Assembly: GCA_011390805.1 (NCBI GenBank)
Contig: JAABRT010000018.1
Span: 1-55,253, forward strand
Source of the DNA: Gemmatimonas sp.
GTDB taxonomy: Bacteria > Gemmatimonadota > Gemmatimonadetes > Gemmatimonadales > Gemmatimonadaceae
Length of the DNA: 55,253 nucleotides
Direction: 5' to 3'
Shown: positions 39,579 through 48,184 of the stretch, one piece after another
Layout of the letters: each line of letters starts with the position of its first letter
Position numbering within the stretch: the first letter of the stretch is position 1
The notes under the pieces: generated by a model
What the model was told of the DNA's origin: nothing
Database searches by the model: none
What the model saw: only the letters and a program-made list of their open reading frames with translations
Position numbers and translations under genes: made by a program

Positions 39579-40616
39579 ATGCAACTCGAATACGAAGTGT
39601 TGCAGGTTCACACCAGGTACCCGTTCATCATTGCACGCGGTGGTACTGCCACATGGTCGGTGGTGTGGGTGCGATTGCGCGACGACAGCGGACTTGAAGG
39701 ATGGGGCGAAGCGGCGCCAAGCCGTTTTTACGGTGAAAACAGCGCCAGCGTGGTGGCCGCGCTGGAACGGTTTCAGCCCATTCTTGCACGCGCCGACGGG
39801 TGGTCAATCGAAGCCATTGAACGTGAACTCGATGGCGCATTGCGCTGGAACGCCGCAGCCAAGACAGCCGTCAGTGCTGCGCTGCACGATCTGCTGGGCA
39901 AGCGTCTTGGTGTGCCGCTCTGGAAGTTGTGGGGACTGTCGCCGGCCAGCGCTCCCACGTCGTCGTTTACCATTGCCATCGCTCCCGACGACGAAACGTT
40001 GCGCTCGCGCGTGCGCGACGCCGCGCACTATCCGGTACTCAAGGTGAAGCTGGGTTCGGCGCGCGATCGTGAGATCTTGCGCATCGTGCGCGAAGAAGCA
40101 CCGCACGCCACGCTGCGTGTTGATGCCAACGCTGCCTGGACCGTGAAGGGGACGCTGGCCATGCTCGATACGCTGGTACAGCACGGTGTGGAAATGCTCG
40201 AGCAGCCGCTGCCGCCGCACGATGTACACGGACTGCGCTTTATCCGCGAGCGGTCGCCGATGCCGCTTTTTGCCGATGAAAGTTGCATCGTTGCCACCGA
40301 TATCCCGAAGCTGGCCGGCGCAGTCGACGGCATCAACCTCAAGCTCATGAAGTGCGGCTCGCTGCGCGAAGCACATCGCATGATTGCCACCGCCCGTGCG
40401 CATGACATGCAGGTCATGTGTGGTTGCATGATTGAAACAACCCTCGGCATTGCCTCCGCCGCACACTTTGCACCGCTGCTTGATTACGTGGATCTTGATG
40501 GCGCGGCACTGCTGGCCGATGATCCGTTTTCCGGTCCGGCCATCGACTCGCCAGGGAAAGCCGGTACCATCGTGATGAACGATGCTCCGGGACTCGGTGT
40601 TACACGGCGCAGCTGA
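39579..40616 (+). CDS. Dipeptide epimerase (L-Ala-D/L-Glu epimerase type)
   Basis: A 345-residue enolase-superfamily enzyme. YPVLKVKLG carries the catalytic KxK lysine, and LRVDANAAW, MLEQPLP and LFADES supply the Mg2+-binding Asp, Glu and Asp. INLKLMKCG carries the second catalytic Lys. GCMIETTLGIASAAHF followed by VDLDGAALLADDPF is typical of dipeptide epimerases, which recycle murein peptides or act on other dipeptides. ATG 39579 was preferred to an upstream GTG at 39546 that lies inside the kinase gene. The end overlaps the priA frame. Confidence 0.88.
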   Translation: MQLEYEVLQVHTRYPFIIARGGTATWSVVWVRLRDDSGLEGWGEAAPSRFYGENSASVVAALERFQPILARADGWSIEAIERELDGALRWNAAAKTAVSAALHDLLGKRLGVPLWKLWGLSPASAPTSSFTIAIAPDDETLRSRVRDAAHYPVLKVKLGSARDREILRIVREEAPHATLRVDANAAWTVKGTLAMLDTLVQHGVEMLEQPLPPHDVHGLRFIRERSPMPLFADESCIVATDIPKLAGAVDGINLKLMKCGSLREAHRMIATARAHDMQVMCGCMIETTLGIASAAHFAPLLDYVDLDGAALLADDPFSGPAIDSPGKAGTIVMNDAPGLGVTRRS

Positions 40617-42903
40617 GCCTCGCATTACCGCTCCTGTGCTGTGCGTTGATGTTGCACTGCCGGTGCCACTCTTCCGCACCTTCACCTATCGTGTGCCCGA
40701 GGGCATGGCGCTTCCGGCTGTCGGGCAGCGTGTAGTCGTACCGTTTCGCACCGGACGCACGATTGGAGTAGTTCGTGCCCATGTACCGCCGCCCGACGGC
40801 GTCAGGTTGAAGGACCTGTTGGGTGTTCCTGATCAGTTGCCCGCAGTGCCGGCGCCACTCATGCACACCGCCGAATGGATTGCCGAGTACTACGCGGCCC
40901 CCATTGGCCTCACGCTGCGGGCGATGTTGCCCACATCACTCACCAGCGCCGGGGCCCCCTCTCCTGCACCACGCACGGTGCAGCACGCACGCATTGTGAA
41001 CGCCGCCGCACTCGATTCACTGCTCGTGCGCGAATCCACATTCGCACGGGCGCCAAAACAGCGTGCATTGTTTGAACTGCTCGAATCACGCGGCGGAGAA
41101 GCCGACGTTGCTTCGCTGTTGAGTCAGGCCGATTGCACCAACGCCGTATTGCAGGGGCTGGTCAAGAAAGGGTTTGTACAAGTTGAGCGCGCGGCGCTCA
41201 TGCGCGATCCATTCGCCAGCCGCGCGCACGTGGAGCCGCCGGCCACACCCACCGACGCACAGAACGCCGCTGTACAGGCCATTCTGCATGCGGATGCCGG
41301 ATCCACCTTTTTGCTGCACGGCATTACCGGCAGCGGAAAGACGCTGGTGTACATCGAAGTACTGCGGCGTGTTGTACTGGAGCAGGGACGCGCGGCAATC
41401 GTACTGGTGCCTGAAATCGCACTCACACCGCAAGCGGTCGATCGATTCCGCGGTGCATTCGGTGACAACGTCGCCGTGCTGCACTCTGCGCTCAGTGACG
41501 GTGAACGCACCGATGCCTGGCGGGCGTTGCGCGATGGCACACGGCGCATTGCCGTTGGTGCGCGCTCAGCGCTCTTTGCGCCACTCACCAATGTGGGCGT
41601 GATCATTGTCGACGAAGAACACGACGCCAGCTACAAACAGGCCGAAACACCACGCTATCACGCACGGGAGGCGGCGATTGTACGCGGGCGCGCCGAGGGA
41701 GCCGTTGTGGTGCTTGGTAGTGCTACGCCGTCGCTTGAAACCTGGGAACGCGCCGCACGCGGACAAGTCACGCGTCTGAGTTTGCCACTGCGTGCAACCG
41801 GCGCCTCGTTGCCAACCGTGAGCGTGGTGGATTTGCGCGAGGTCATGCGCGAAGGTGTGGCCAATCGCGCGCCCAACGCGCCGTTCGACGAAACACTCGG
41901 TGTGCTGTCGCCGCCGTTGGTGGCTGCGATCAGTGAGCGTTTGCAGCGCGGTGAACAGTCGGTGCTGCTGCTCAACAGGCGCGGCTTCTCATCGTTTCTG
42001 GAATGTCGCGATTGCGGTGATGTCACCACCTGTCCCAACTGCTCCATTGCGCTCACGTATCACAGGGTGCCGGAGTCGCTGGTGTGTCACTACTGCCAGC
42101 ACCGCGCGCCCGTGCACACGCAGTGTGGTGCGTGTGGTGGACGGGCGATGTCGCGACGCGGGCTGGGCACGCAGCAGGTAGAGCGGGTGGTGGCCGAGCA
42201 GTTTCCCGACGCGAGACTGGCGCGCATGGATGTGGACACCACGTCGGGAAAGTGGGCGCACGCGGGCATTCTTGACCGCGTGGGTCGTGGTGAAGTTGAC
42301 ATCCTGCTCGGCACACAGATGATCGCCAAGGGGCTCGACTTTCCCGAAGTCACACTGGTGGGAGTGATCGACGCCGATGTCGGCTTGCACCTCCCCGACT
42401 TCCGCGCCGCCGAACGCACGTTCCAGTTGCTGAGTCAGGTGGCCGGTCGCGCCGGACGGGCGCAAAAGCCTGGCGAAGTGCTGGTGCAAACGCGTCGGCC
42501 CATGCACCACGCCGTGCAGTGTGCCGTCACGCACGATGTGCGCACATTTGTTGAACAGGAGCTGGCTGCGCGTCGTTCTCCCGCCTATCCGCCGTTTGTA
42601 CGGCTGGCCAATATCATTATCAGCGGGCGCGACGAGCAGCATACCGCCGATAGCGCCGTGGCCACGGCCGATTGGACGCGGGCGCTGCTCAGAAAAAAGG
42701 GGATCACCAACGTGGAAGTGGTGGGTCCTGCGCCGTGTCCCATTCACCGCATCAAGGAGCGGTGGCGTTGGCACTATTTCCTTCGCACCCCGCGCAGCGA
42801 GCTGCTCACGCGGCTGGCGCGATTTGTGGCTGAGCGCGCGCCAGCGGCCAGGGATCAGACGGTGCGGCTGATTGTGGACCGTGATCCCGTCGCACTGCTC
42901 TGA
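40582..42903 (+). CDS. priA: Primosomal replication-restart helicase PriA
   Basis: A 773-residue superfamily-2 helicase. The 3'-DNA-binding N-terminal domain starts at VDVALPVPLFRTFTYRVP. Walker A is LLHGITGSGKT, the DEAH-type box is IVDEEHDASYKQ, and eight zinc-binding cysteines are in CRDCGDVTTCPNCS and the following CHYCQH ... CGACGG. GTQMIAKGLDFPEVTLVGV is motif V. ATG 40582 overlaps the epimerase gene by 35 nt; a GTG at 40636 would give 755 residues beginning right at the family's first strand and is equally plausible. Confidence 0.95.
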   Translation: MLRDSVLHGAAEPRITAPVLCVDVALPVPLFRTFTYRVPEGMALPAVGQRVVVPFRTGRTIGVVRAHVPPPDGVRLKDLLGVPDQLPAVPAPLMHTAEWIAEYYAAPIGLTLRAMLPTSLTSAGAPSPAPRTVQHARIVNAAALDSLLVRESTFARAPKQRALFELLESRGGEADVASLLSQADCTNAVLQGLVKKGFVQVERAALMRDPFASRAHVEPPATPTDAQNAAVQAILHADAGSTFLLHGITGSGKTLVYIEVLRRVVLEQGRAAIVLVPEIALTPQAVDRFRGAFGDNVAVLHSALSDGERTDAWRALRDGTRRIAVGARSALFAPLTNVGVIIVDEEHDASYKQAETPRYHAREAAIVRGRAEGAVVVLGSATPSLETWERAARGQVTRLSLPLRATGASLPTVSVVDLREVMREGVANRAPNAPFDETLGVLSPPLVAAISERLQRGEQSVLLLNRRGFSSFLECRDCGDVTTCPNCSIALTYHRVPESLVCHYCQHRAPVHTQCGACGGRAMSRRGLGTQQVERVVAEQFPDARLARMDVDTTSGKWAHAGILDRVGRGEVDILLGTQMIAKGLDFPEVTLVGVIDADVGLHLPDFRAAERTFQLLSQVAGRAGRAQKPGEVLVQTRRPMHHAVQCAVTHDVRTFVEQELAARRSPAYPPFVRLANIIISGRDEQHTADSAVATADWTRALLRKKGITNVEVVGPAPCPIHRIKERWRWHYFLRTPRSELLTRLARFVAERAPAARDQTVRLIVDRDPVALL

Positions 42904-42918
42904 TCTGCGTACCTGAGT

Positions 42919-42950
42919 TGGTCCGGCAACCCGCTCTGGTCCGGCAACCC
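42919..42950. repeat. 14-bp direct repeat downstream of priA
   Basis: TGGTCCGGCAACCC occurs twice (42919-42932 and 42937-42950) with an 18-bp period, in the 134-bp gap between priA and the next gene. No hairpin with a T-run is seen. Confidence 0.7.
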
Positions 42951-43037
42951 GGGCAGTCTGAAGTTTCGTGACAGCATGGCGGCACCTCCGGTCGACAGCG
43001 GGGTACAACGGGGTTCCTTCCAAATACAGGAGCCTGC

Positions 43038-44138
43038 ATGCTTGGAACAGATGCCCTCGTGAATCTCGTGCGTGAGTCGCACGACATGCTCACCCTCTCC
43101 GTGTACATCGACGGCCGCGTCACCGATCCGGCCATGCGCACCAGATGGCGCACCGAGCTTCAAAACGCACTTGATGTCACACGTACAGGGGTGCCCCCGC
43201 TGGAGCGCGAAGCGTTTCTTGTGTGCGCCACACGCCTCGAAAAAGCGCTCTCCGGGTTTGATGGCGCTATCGGATCGCCGGGCTTCGTGGCGTTCATTAC
43301 GCCCGACAAAGTGCGCTTTGCAGAATCGGTGGCCACCCCCATGCCTACAATCGCCTTCTGGTCGCGCGGAGCCCGTGTGGCGCCGTACGTGCGCGCCCTT
43401 GAGCACGAACGGCCCGTGATTGCGGTCATCAGCGGCAGCCGCGAAGCCCGCTTGTACAAGTGGCACACCGGCACACTGAGCCGCCTGGAGGCAGTGGTGG
43501 TGGGTGAACAGGGGGAGGAGGAAACACCCAGCCGCAGTCGCAGCAATGGCGACGCCGCCGGACATCACAACGGTCGCGGCTCATCGGCCTCTGACGACCT
43601 GCAGCGAGTGCACGACGCGCAGCTGCAGCGCCTCATCGCTGATACCGTGGAGCGTGTGGTGCAGCACGCCGGCAATAGCGGATGGATTGTGCTTGGCGGG
43701 GCCAGGGATGTCGTACCGCGGCTGCTGGAGGGACTACCGCGCTCGGCCGCCGAACGCACCCTCGTGCACCCGGGAATGAGCAGCAAAGCCACCATTGCTG
43801 ATATTCATGCCGGCGTTATTGAAGGGGCCACCCGACTGCGACATGCACGCGAGCAGCGACTGGTATCGGAGCTGGTGGAACGCGCCCACGCAAAAAAGAA
43901 CGGCCGCGCCACTGTGGGCCTGGCGCGGACGCAATCGGCAATTGAGCTCGGCGCGGTTGAGGAGTTGCTGCTCACACGCACCGCGTGGTCTACACACCCG
44001 GGTGAAGTGGAGCAGGTGGTGTCGGGCACGCTCATGCAGGGCGGTCTTGTTGAACACGTTGATGGCGACGCGGCGCGAACGCTCGACGCCGAAGGTGGTG
44101 GCATTGGTGCGCTGCTCCGCTTCTCGACACCATCCTGA
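43038..44138 (+). CDS. Second baeRF/eRF1-like protein (family 10-like)
   Basis: A 366-residue protein. MLTLSVYIDGR opens the N-terminal domain; HERPVIAVISGSREARLYKWH and SGWIVLGGARDVVPRLLEGL fit the middle eRF1-like domain, and ELVERAHAKKNGRATVGL followed by LGAVEELLLTRTAW fits the C-terminal domain, where eRF1-type proteins carry L7Ae-like folds. This matches the baeRF_family10 arrangement better than the family-3 protein at 16347. A charged Ser/Gly/His linker (about 155-190) separates the halves. AGGAG (43028-43032) lies 5 nt before the ATG. Function unknown; a translation-rescue role is inferred from the fold. Confidence 0.65.
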   Translation: MLGTDALVNLVRESHDMLTLSVYIDGRVTDPAMRTRWRTELQNALDVTRTGVPPLEREAFLVCATRLEKALSGFDGAIGSPGFVAFITPDKVRFAESVATPMPTIAFWSRGARVAPYVRALEHERPVIAVISGSREARLYKWHTGTLSRLEAVVVGEQGEEETPSRSRSNGDAAGHHNGRGSSASDDLQRVHDAQLQRLIADTVERVVQHAGNSGWIVLGGARDVVPRLLEGLPRSAAERTLVHPGMSSKATIADIHAGVIEGATRLRHAREQRLVSELVERAHAKKNGRATVGLARTQSAIELGAVEELLLTRTAWSTHPGEVEQVVSGTLMQGGLVEHVDGDAARTLDAEGGGIGALLRFSTPS

Positions 44139-44179
44139 GGGACTTGTGAAGGAACGGTGCGGGGGCACTAGCTTTAGCG

Positions 44180-45355
44180 ATGCAAAATGCCGCCCCAAGC
44201 CTTCGCGTGCAGCCCACGCGCGTAATCCGCAGTATTCCGAAGTACGTTTTCTGGGAGCTTGACGAACGCAAACGGGCGCATCGCGCGGCCGGTCGTACAC
44301 TGCTCGATTTGGGGATCGGTAGTCCCGATCAACCGGTCCCCGAATGTGTGCTGGAAGCGGTTCGTGCGGCCACGTCACGTGGTGATCTCAACGGCTACCC
44401 GCCGTTCCGTGGACACCCCGAGTTTTTGCGAGCCGCGGCAGGCTATCTGAGCGACCGGTTTGGCGTGCAGAGCGACCCTGATCGTGACTTCATGGCCGTG
44501 GCGGGCAGCAAGGAAGGGCTGGCTGAACTGGTGCTGGCCATCTGTGAGCCGGGCGATGTCGTGCTGGTGCCGGAGATCTATTATCCGGTGTACGTGCGAG
44601 CGACACAGCTGGCATTGGGCGAACCGGTCATGGTGCCGTTTACCGAGCAAGGCACTCTGGACTTTGCTGCAATTGACCCCGCGCTGATCGCCCGTGCACG
44701 AATGCTCATTGTGAACTATCCGTGCAATCCCACCACAACCACCGTTGATCTCGCTGAGATGGCGCGGCTGGTGGAGTTCGCACGTGCAAACAGTATCGTG
44801 CTGGTGAGTGATCTGGCCTACGCCGAACTGGCGTACGACGGCTATCGCCCGCCGAGCGTGCTGCAGGTGGACGGTGCGACAGATGTAGCCGTGGAGCTGC
44901 ACTCGGCGACCAAGACATTCAACATGGCCGGATTCCGTGTAGGCTTTGTGGTGGGCAATACGCAGGTCATCAACGCGCTCGATGCCTATCGCAGCAACGT
45001 GGGTTATGGCGCTGCGACGCTGCCGCAACACGCTGCGGCGGCTGCGTTCAACAACTACCGCACGATTATCCCGCCGATTGTCGCTGAGTACAAGTCGCGA
45101 CGCGATGCGCTGGTGGACGCGTTCCGCATATCGGGATGGAATGTTGCCACTCCCAAAGCTGCCATGTATCTGTGGCTCGATCTGCCCGAAGGGTTCGACG
45201 ATTGGGGATGGGTGGAGCACTGCATGGAGACGCACAATGTCGTGGTGACACCGGGGCTGGCGTTTGGTAAAGCGGGTACCGGCCACTTCCGTATTTCGCT
45301 TGTGCAGCCAGCGTCGGTACTGGCAAACGCAGCACAGGCCCTCGCTTCGCTGTAA
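44180..45355 (+). CDS. PLP-dependent class I/II aminotransferase (LL-DAP/aspartate type)
   Basis: A 391-residue fold-type I aminotransferase. The Schiff-base lysine lies in HSATKTFNMAGFRVGF; LIVNYPCNPT, LVSDLAYAELAYDG and the C-terminal GHFRISLV arginine complete the active site. DLGIGSPDQPVPECV and NGYPPFRGHPEFLRA resemble LL-diaminopimelate aminotransferase (DapL) and related enzymes. With the DapA-family gene at 11696 this could serve lysine synthesis, but substrate specificity cannot be read. It is convergent with the YceI gene. Confidence 0.87.
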   Translation: MQNAAPSLRVQPTRVIRSIPKYVFWELDERKRAHRAAGRTLLDLGIGSPDQPVPECVLEAVRAATSRGDLNGYPPFRGHPEFLRAAAGYLSDRFGVQSDPDRDFMAVAGSKEGLAELVLAICEPGDVVLVPEIYYPVYVRATQLALGEPVMVPFTEQGTLDFAAIDPALIARARMLIVNYPCNPTTTTVDLAEMARLVEFARANSIVLVSDLAYAELAYDGYRPPSVLQVDGATDVAVELHSATKTFNMAGFRVGFVVGNTQVINALDAYRSNVGYGAATLPQHAAAAAFNNYRTIIPPIVAEYKSRRDALVDAFRISGWNVATPKAAMYLWLDLPEGFDDWGWVEHCMETHNVVVTPGLAFGKAGTGHFRISLVQPASVLANAAQALASL

Positions 45356-45486
45356 ACAGCGTCACAAGAGCCTGTACTGTCGCACGCCAACCGATGGTCG
45401 GCATAAGTTGTGATCGTGCAGCGCGCCTTTGCTGCGTCGCGCTCACACGGGTGTCATGCGTACTTCTTTTCCAGCGTATTGAGTAG

Positions 45487-46089
45487 TTACTTGGCCGCGG
45501 CCGGATCGTTCACGGCGAAGTCCCACTGCACCGTGACTGCATCCTTGATCGGATTCACGCGAGAATCGTAGGCAATGCCGTACTCCTTGCGATTGAGCAC
45601 AAACTCACCGCGGAAACGGCCGGTTCCCTCTTCGTAGAACACCATCGAGGCGGGCAGCACCACACGCTTGGTTGTGCCACGCACCGTCAAGTCACCTTCG
45701 ATTTCCAACTGGCCTTCGGCCTTGGGGCGCACCGCGGTGCTCACGAACGTGATTGTGGGGTGCTTTTCTACGTCAAAAAAGTCGGCGCTCTTGAGGTGCG
45801 AATCGCGACGCTCAACGCGCGTATCAATGCTGGACGCATCAATCGTGATCGTGACCGACGACGCCGCGAGGTTGGCCGGATCGAGGTTGATGTTGGCGTC
45901 CCACGTGCCAAAATGCCCGCGCGCGTCGATCAGGCGCGACTCGGCAATGAAGTTGATCTGGCTGTGCGCCTTGTCCACCGTGTGCGGGCGCGGATTGAGC
46001 GAGGCGCTGTCGGACGCGGCATGAAATGGTGAGGCGGCCATGAGCACAGCGGGCAGCGCGAGAACGGTTCCGAGACGAAGCAACGACAT
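45487..46089 (-). CDS. YceI family secreted protein
   Basis: A 200-residue protein. The signal peptide is about 1-24 (LRLGTVLALPAVLMAASPFHA). The mature lipocalin-like barrel starts HTVDKAHSQINFIAESRLID and includes GHFGTWDANINLDPAN, DSHLKSADFFDVEKHPTITF and EGDLTVRGTTKRV, all YceI signatures. The family binds isoprenoid-type lipids in the periplasm in the cases studied. A strong GGAGG (46098-46102) lies 8 nt before the ATG. Confidence 0.93.
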   Translation of the reverse strand: MSLLRLGTVLALPAVLMAASPFHAASDSASLNPRPHTVDKAHSQINFIAESRLIDARGHFGTWDANINLDPANLAASSVTITIDASSIDTRVERRDSHLKSADFFDVEKHPTITFVSTAVRPKAEGQLEIEGDLTVRGTTKRVVLPASMVFYEEGTGRFRGEFVLNRKEYGIAYDSRVNPIKDAVTVQWDFAVNDPAAAK

Positions 46090-46158
46090 ATGGTTTTCCT
46101 CCGGGTGAAATCAGCTGTTGGTTTTGAAAACTCCAGAATGACAAACTGCTATCTCGTA

Positions 46159-46199
46159 AATATATCTTAGTACTGAAATAAAACAACCCTTCGGGGTTG
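46159..46199 (-). promoter_or_regulatory. Candidate yceI promoter with overlapping UUCG-type hairpin
   Basis: On the minus strand TTGTTT (46186-46181), a 16-bp spacer and TATATT (46164-46159) form a good sigma70-type promoter in an unusually AT-rich stretch, about 70 bp before the yceI start. CAACCC (46184-46189) and GGGTTG (46194-46199) form a 6-bp stem with a TTCG loop that overlaps the -35. On the minus strand the stem is followed by TTTTATTT and could also end a transcript coming from the right. Confidence 0.45.
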
Positions 46200-46320
46200 C
46201 CTTGTTCGCGCGGGGGCGGCGTGGCGATCTTGCAACCATGACTCTGCTCTTCAACGCTGCGCCGGCAAACGTGCGCGGGCCTGGTGCCGGACTGCTCAAC
46301 GTTTCCGCGGCAGGAACGCA

Positions 46321-46908
46321 GTGACGGCCCCAACCGTGACTTCGCAGAACCGCCGCCCGGTCACTGAATCTTCTGAACGCTTTCTGCGCGACATCGTTTC
46401 CAACGTCACTCTAGAACGTCTCGACGAGCTGCATTTGTTCACGGCACTCCGGCAGGGCGTGTACGAGACGGGTGTGGCGGTGATCGCGGTATCTCCCGAG
46501 ACGGGTGAGCGCAGCGAATCGACGCGCCACACGGTGTACACCGCGCGCTATCGGCTCGTGGTGAAAGGGCCGGATCGGGGCCGCTGGGAGTTTGAATGTG
46601 TGGCCGAAGCCGATGCACCGCTGATCACGGTTGAGACAGTGGTGCGGGGCGTGCAGCGTCGCAGCGGTGATCTGGATGACCCGGTGCGCTACGACACTGC
46701 GTCGCTGGCCCACGTGCTGCGGCTGGAGCTGCCGGAAGCGCTGGTGTCTGATGCATTGCCCGATGAGGCACCGGAGAGCGCTGAAGCGGCACACGATGCC
46801 CTGCCAGGTGATGCGCTGCCAGGCGACGATGACAGTGAGTCGCAGAATCCCGACGCGCTGCCAGGTGACGATGACAGTGAGTCGCACAATCCCGACGTGC
46901 TGCAATGA
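46321..46908 (+). CDS. Hypothetical protein with acidic C-terminal repeats
   Basis: A 195-residue protein starting at GTG 46321. Residues 1-140 look like a compact soluble domain (RFLRDIVSNVTLERLDELHL, RHTVYTARYRLVVKGPDRG). The tail is acidic and contains two copies of DALPGDDDSES plus a preceding DALPGDA, from a DNA tandem repeat. I recognise no family. The stop overlaps the fur start (ATGA), so both are in one transcript; an accessory role in metal regulation is possible but unproven. Confidence 0.6.
   Translation: MTAPTVTSQNRRPVTESSERFLRDIVSNVTLERLDELHLFTALRQGVYETGVAVIAVSPETGERSESTRHTVYTARYRLVVKGPDRGRWEFECVAEADAPLITVETVVRGVQRRSGDLDDPVRYDTASLAHVLRLELPEALVSDALPDEAPESAEAAHDALPGDALPGDDDSESQNPDALPGDDDSESHNPDVLQ
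46813..46896. repeat. 42-bp in-frame tandem duplication
   Basis: Two 42-bp units (46813-46854, 46855-46896), both beginning GCGCTGCCAGG and differing at two positions, encode the repeated DALPGDDDSES segment at the end of the hypothetical protein. The length is a multiple of three, so the frame is kept. Confidence 0.85.
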
Positions 46909-47435
46909 GTGCAGCGCCCGCGGTGGGAACGGCGCACACGGCGCAGCAGGGACGCGATGCATTTCGCGCGTACCTGCGCGAGCACAATCTGCCCGTCACT
47001 GCGCAGCGCCTGGTCATCGCGGAAGTGATCATTGGATCGGCTGAACATCTGTCTGCCGAAGAAGTCACACAGGTACTGGCCGAACGGGGTGAGAAGGCGG
47101 GCACCGCGACGGTCTACCGTACACTCGATCTGCTGGTACGCAGCGGACTGGTGGTGGAACGCGATTTTGGTGAAGGCTTCAGACGTTTCGAAGCGGCGCG
47201 CGATGTGCCGCATCACGAACATCTGCTGTGCACGATGTGCGGTGCAGTGCAGGAGTTTCGTGACGAACGGCTGGAGCGCATGACCACAATCATCGCCGAG
47301 TCGCACGACTTCGCCCGGCAGCAACACCGTTTGGTGATTCAGGGTGTATGTGCTGCCTGTCGTCGTGGCGAACGCAGTCCACGCCCTTCGTCTTCCACTT
47401 CGCAGCCGCAGCCCAATCGCGACAGCTCGCGTTAA
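46905..47435 (+). CDS. fur: Fur-family metal-responsive transcriptional regulator
   Basis: A 176-residue repressor. The winged-helix domain contains LPVTAQRLVIAEVI and GTATVYRTLDLLVRSGLV (recognition helix). The dimer domain has HHEHLLCTMCG and GVCAACRRG, two CxxC pairs forming the structural zinc site, with the HHEH regulatory metal ligands. Fur, Zur and PerR subtypes cannot be separated with confidence. The extra Ser/Pro/Arg tail (about 20 residues) is unusual. It is co-transcribed with the unknown gene upstream and is followed 12 nt later by ccdA. Confidence 0.88.
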   Translation: MSAAPAVGTAHTAQQGRDAFRAYLREHNLPVTAQRLVIAEVIIGSAEHLSAEEVTQVLAERGEKAGTATVYRTLDLLVRSGLVVERDFGEGFRRFEAARDVPHHEHLLCTMCGAVQEFRDERLERMTTIIAESHDFARQQHRLVIQGVCAACRRGERSPRPSSSTSQPQPNRDSSR

Positions 47436-47447
47436 GACACACAAATC

Positions 47448-48170
47448 ATGGAACCCACTGTTGGTCTGGCCATCGCGTTCACCGCGGGGCTGCTGAGTTT
47501 TCTTTCACCGTGCGTGCTGCCGCTCATCCCGAGCTACATCACATTCATCACGGGCATGGGCTTCGAAGACGTCACGCGTTCGCGCAGCACAACACTTGTG
47601 CACGCGTTGCTGTTCATCTTCGGGTTCACGCTCATCTTCGTGGCCCTGGGCGCCAGCGCCACCGCGCTCGGCAATCTGCTGCTCGGTTACCGCGACTGGA
47701 TCACACGCATTGGTGGCGCACTGGTGATCATCTTCGGCTTGTACATGCTGGGGGTGCTCAACATCGGTGCCATGGCCAAAGACACGCGCGTGCATCTGTC
47801 CGACAAGCCGCTAGGCTACCTTGGCACGGTGATTGTGGGCATTGCCTTCGGGGCCGGGTGGACGCCATGCCTCGGACCCATCCTCGGGGCCATCCTCACA
47901 TACGCGGGCACCACAGGGGAACTGACGCGCGGCGTTACCCTGCTCGCGACCTATTCATTGGGGCTGGCCATACCATTCCTGCTCAGTGCCATCGCCATGG
48001 AGCGCTTCCTCGCAGCGTTTCAGCGCTTCCGCAAGCACATGGGGCTAGTCAACAAAATCTCCGGCGTGCTGCTCATCATCGTGGGTGTACTGATGCTCAC
48101 GAACTGGTTCACGATCCTCGCCGGATACCTGGACGGATTCACTCCCGACTTCCTGCGCGACCGTTTGTAG
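47448..48170 (+). CDS. ccdA: Cytochrome c biogenesis protein CcdA
   Basis: A 240-residue six-helix membrane protein that carries reducing equivalents from cytoplasmic thioredoxin to periplasmic apocytochrome c. The two redox cysteines are in FLSPCVLPLIPSY and GWTPCLGPILGAIL. The size equals the short CcdA rather than the DsbD fusion. Its product would support cytochromes such as the lipoprotein at 17960. It starts 12 nt after fur. Palindromic repeat cluster 4 follows the stop. Confidence 0.93.
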   Translation: MEPTVGLAIAFTAGLLSFLSPCVLPLIPSYITFITGMGFEDVTRSRSTTLVHALLFIFGFTLIFVALGASATALGNLLLGYRDWITRIGGALVIIFGLYMLGVLNIGAMAKDTRVHLSDKPLGYLGTVIVGIAFGAGWTPCLGPILGAILTYAGTTGELTRGVTLLATYSLGLAIPFLLSAIAMERFLAAFQRFRKHMGLVNKISGVLLIIVGVLMLTNWFTILAGYLDGFTPDFLRDRL

Positions 48171-48184
48171 TAGACCGCCGGGAA

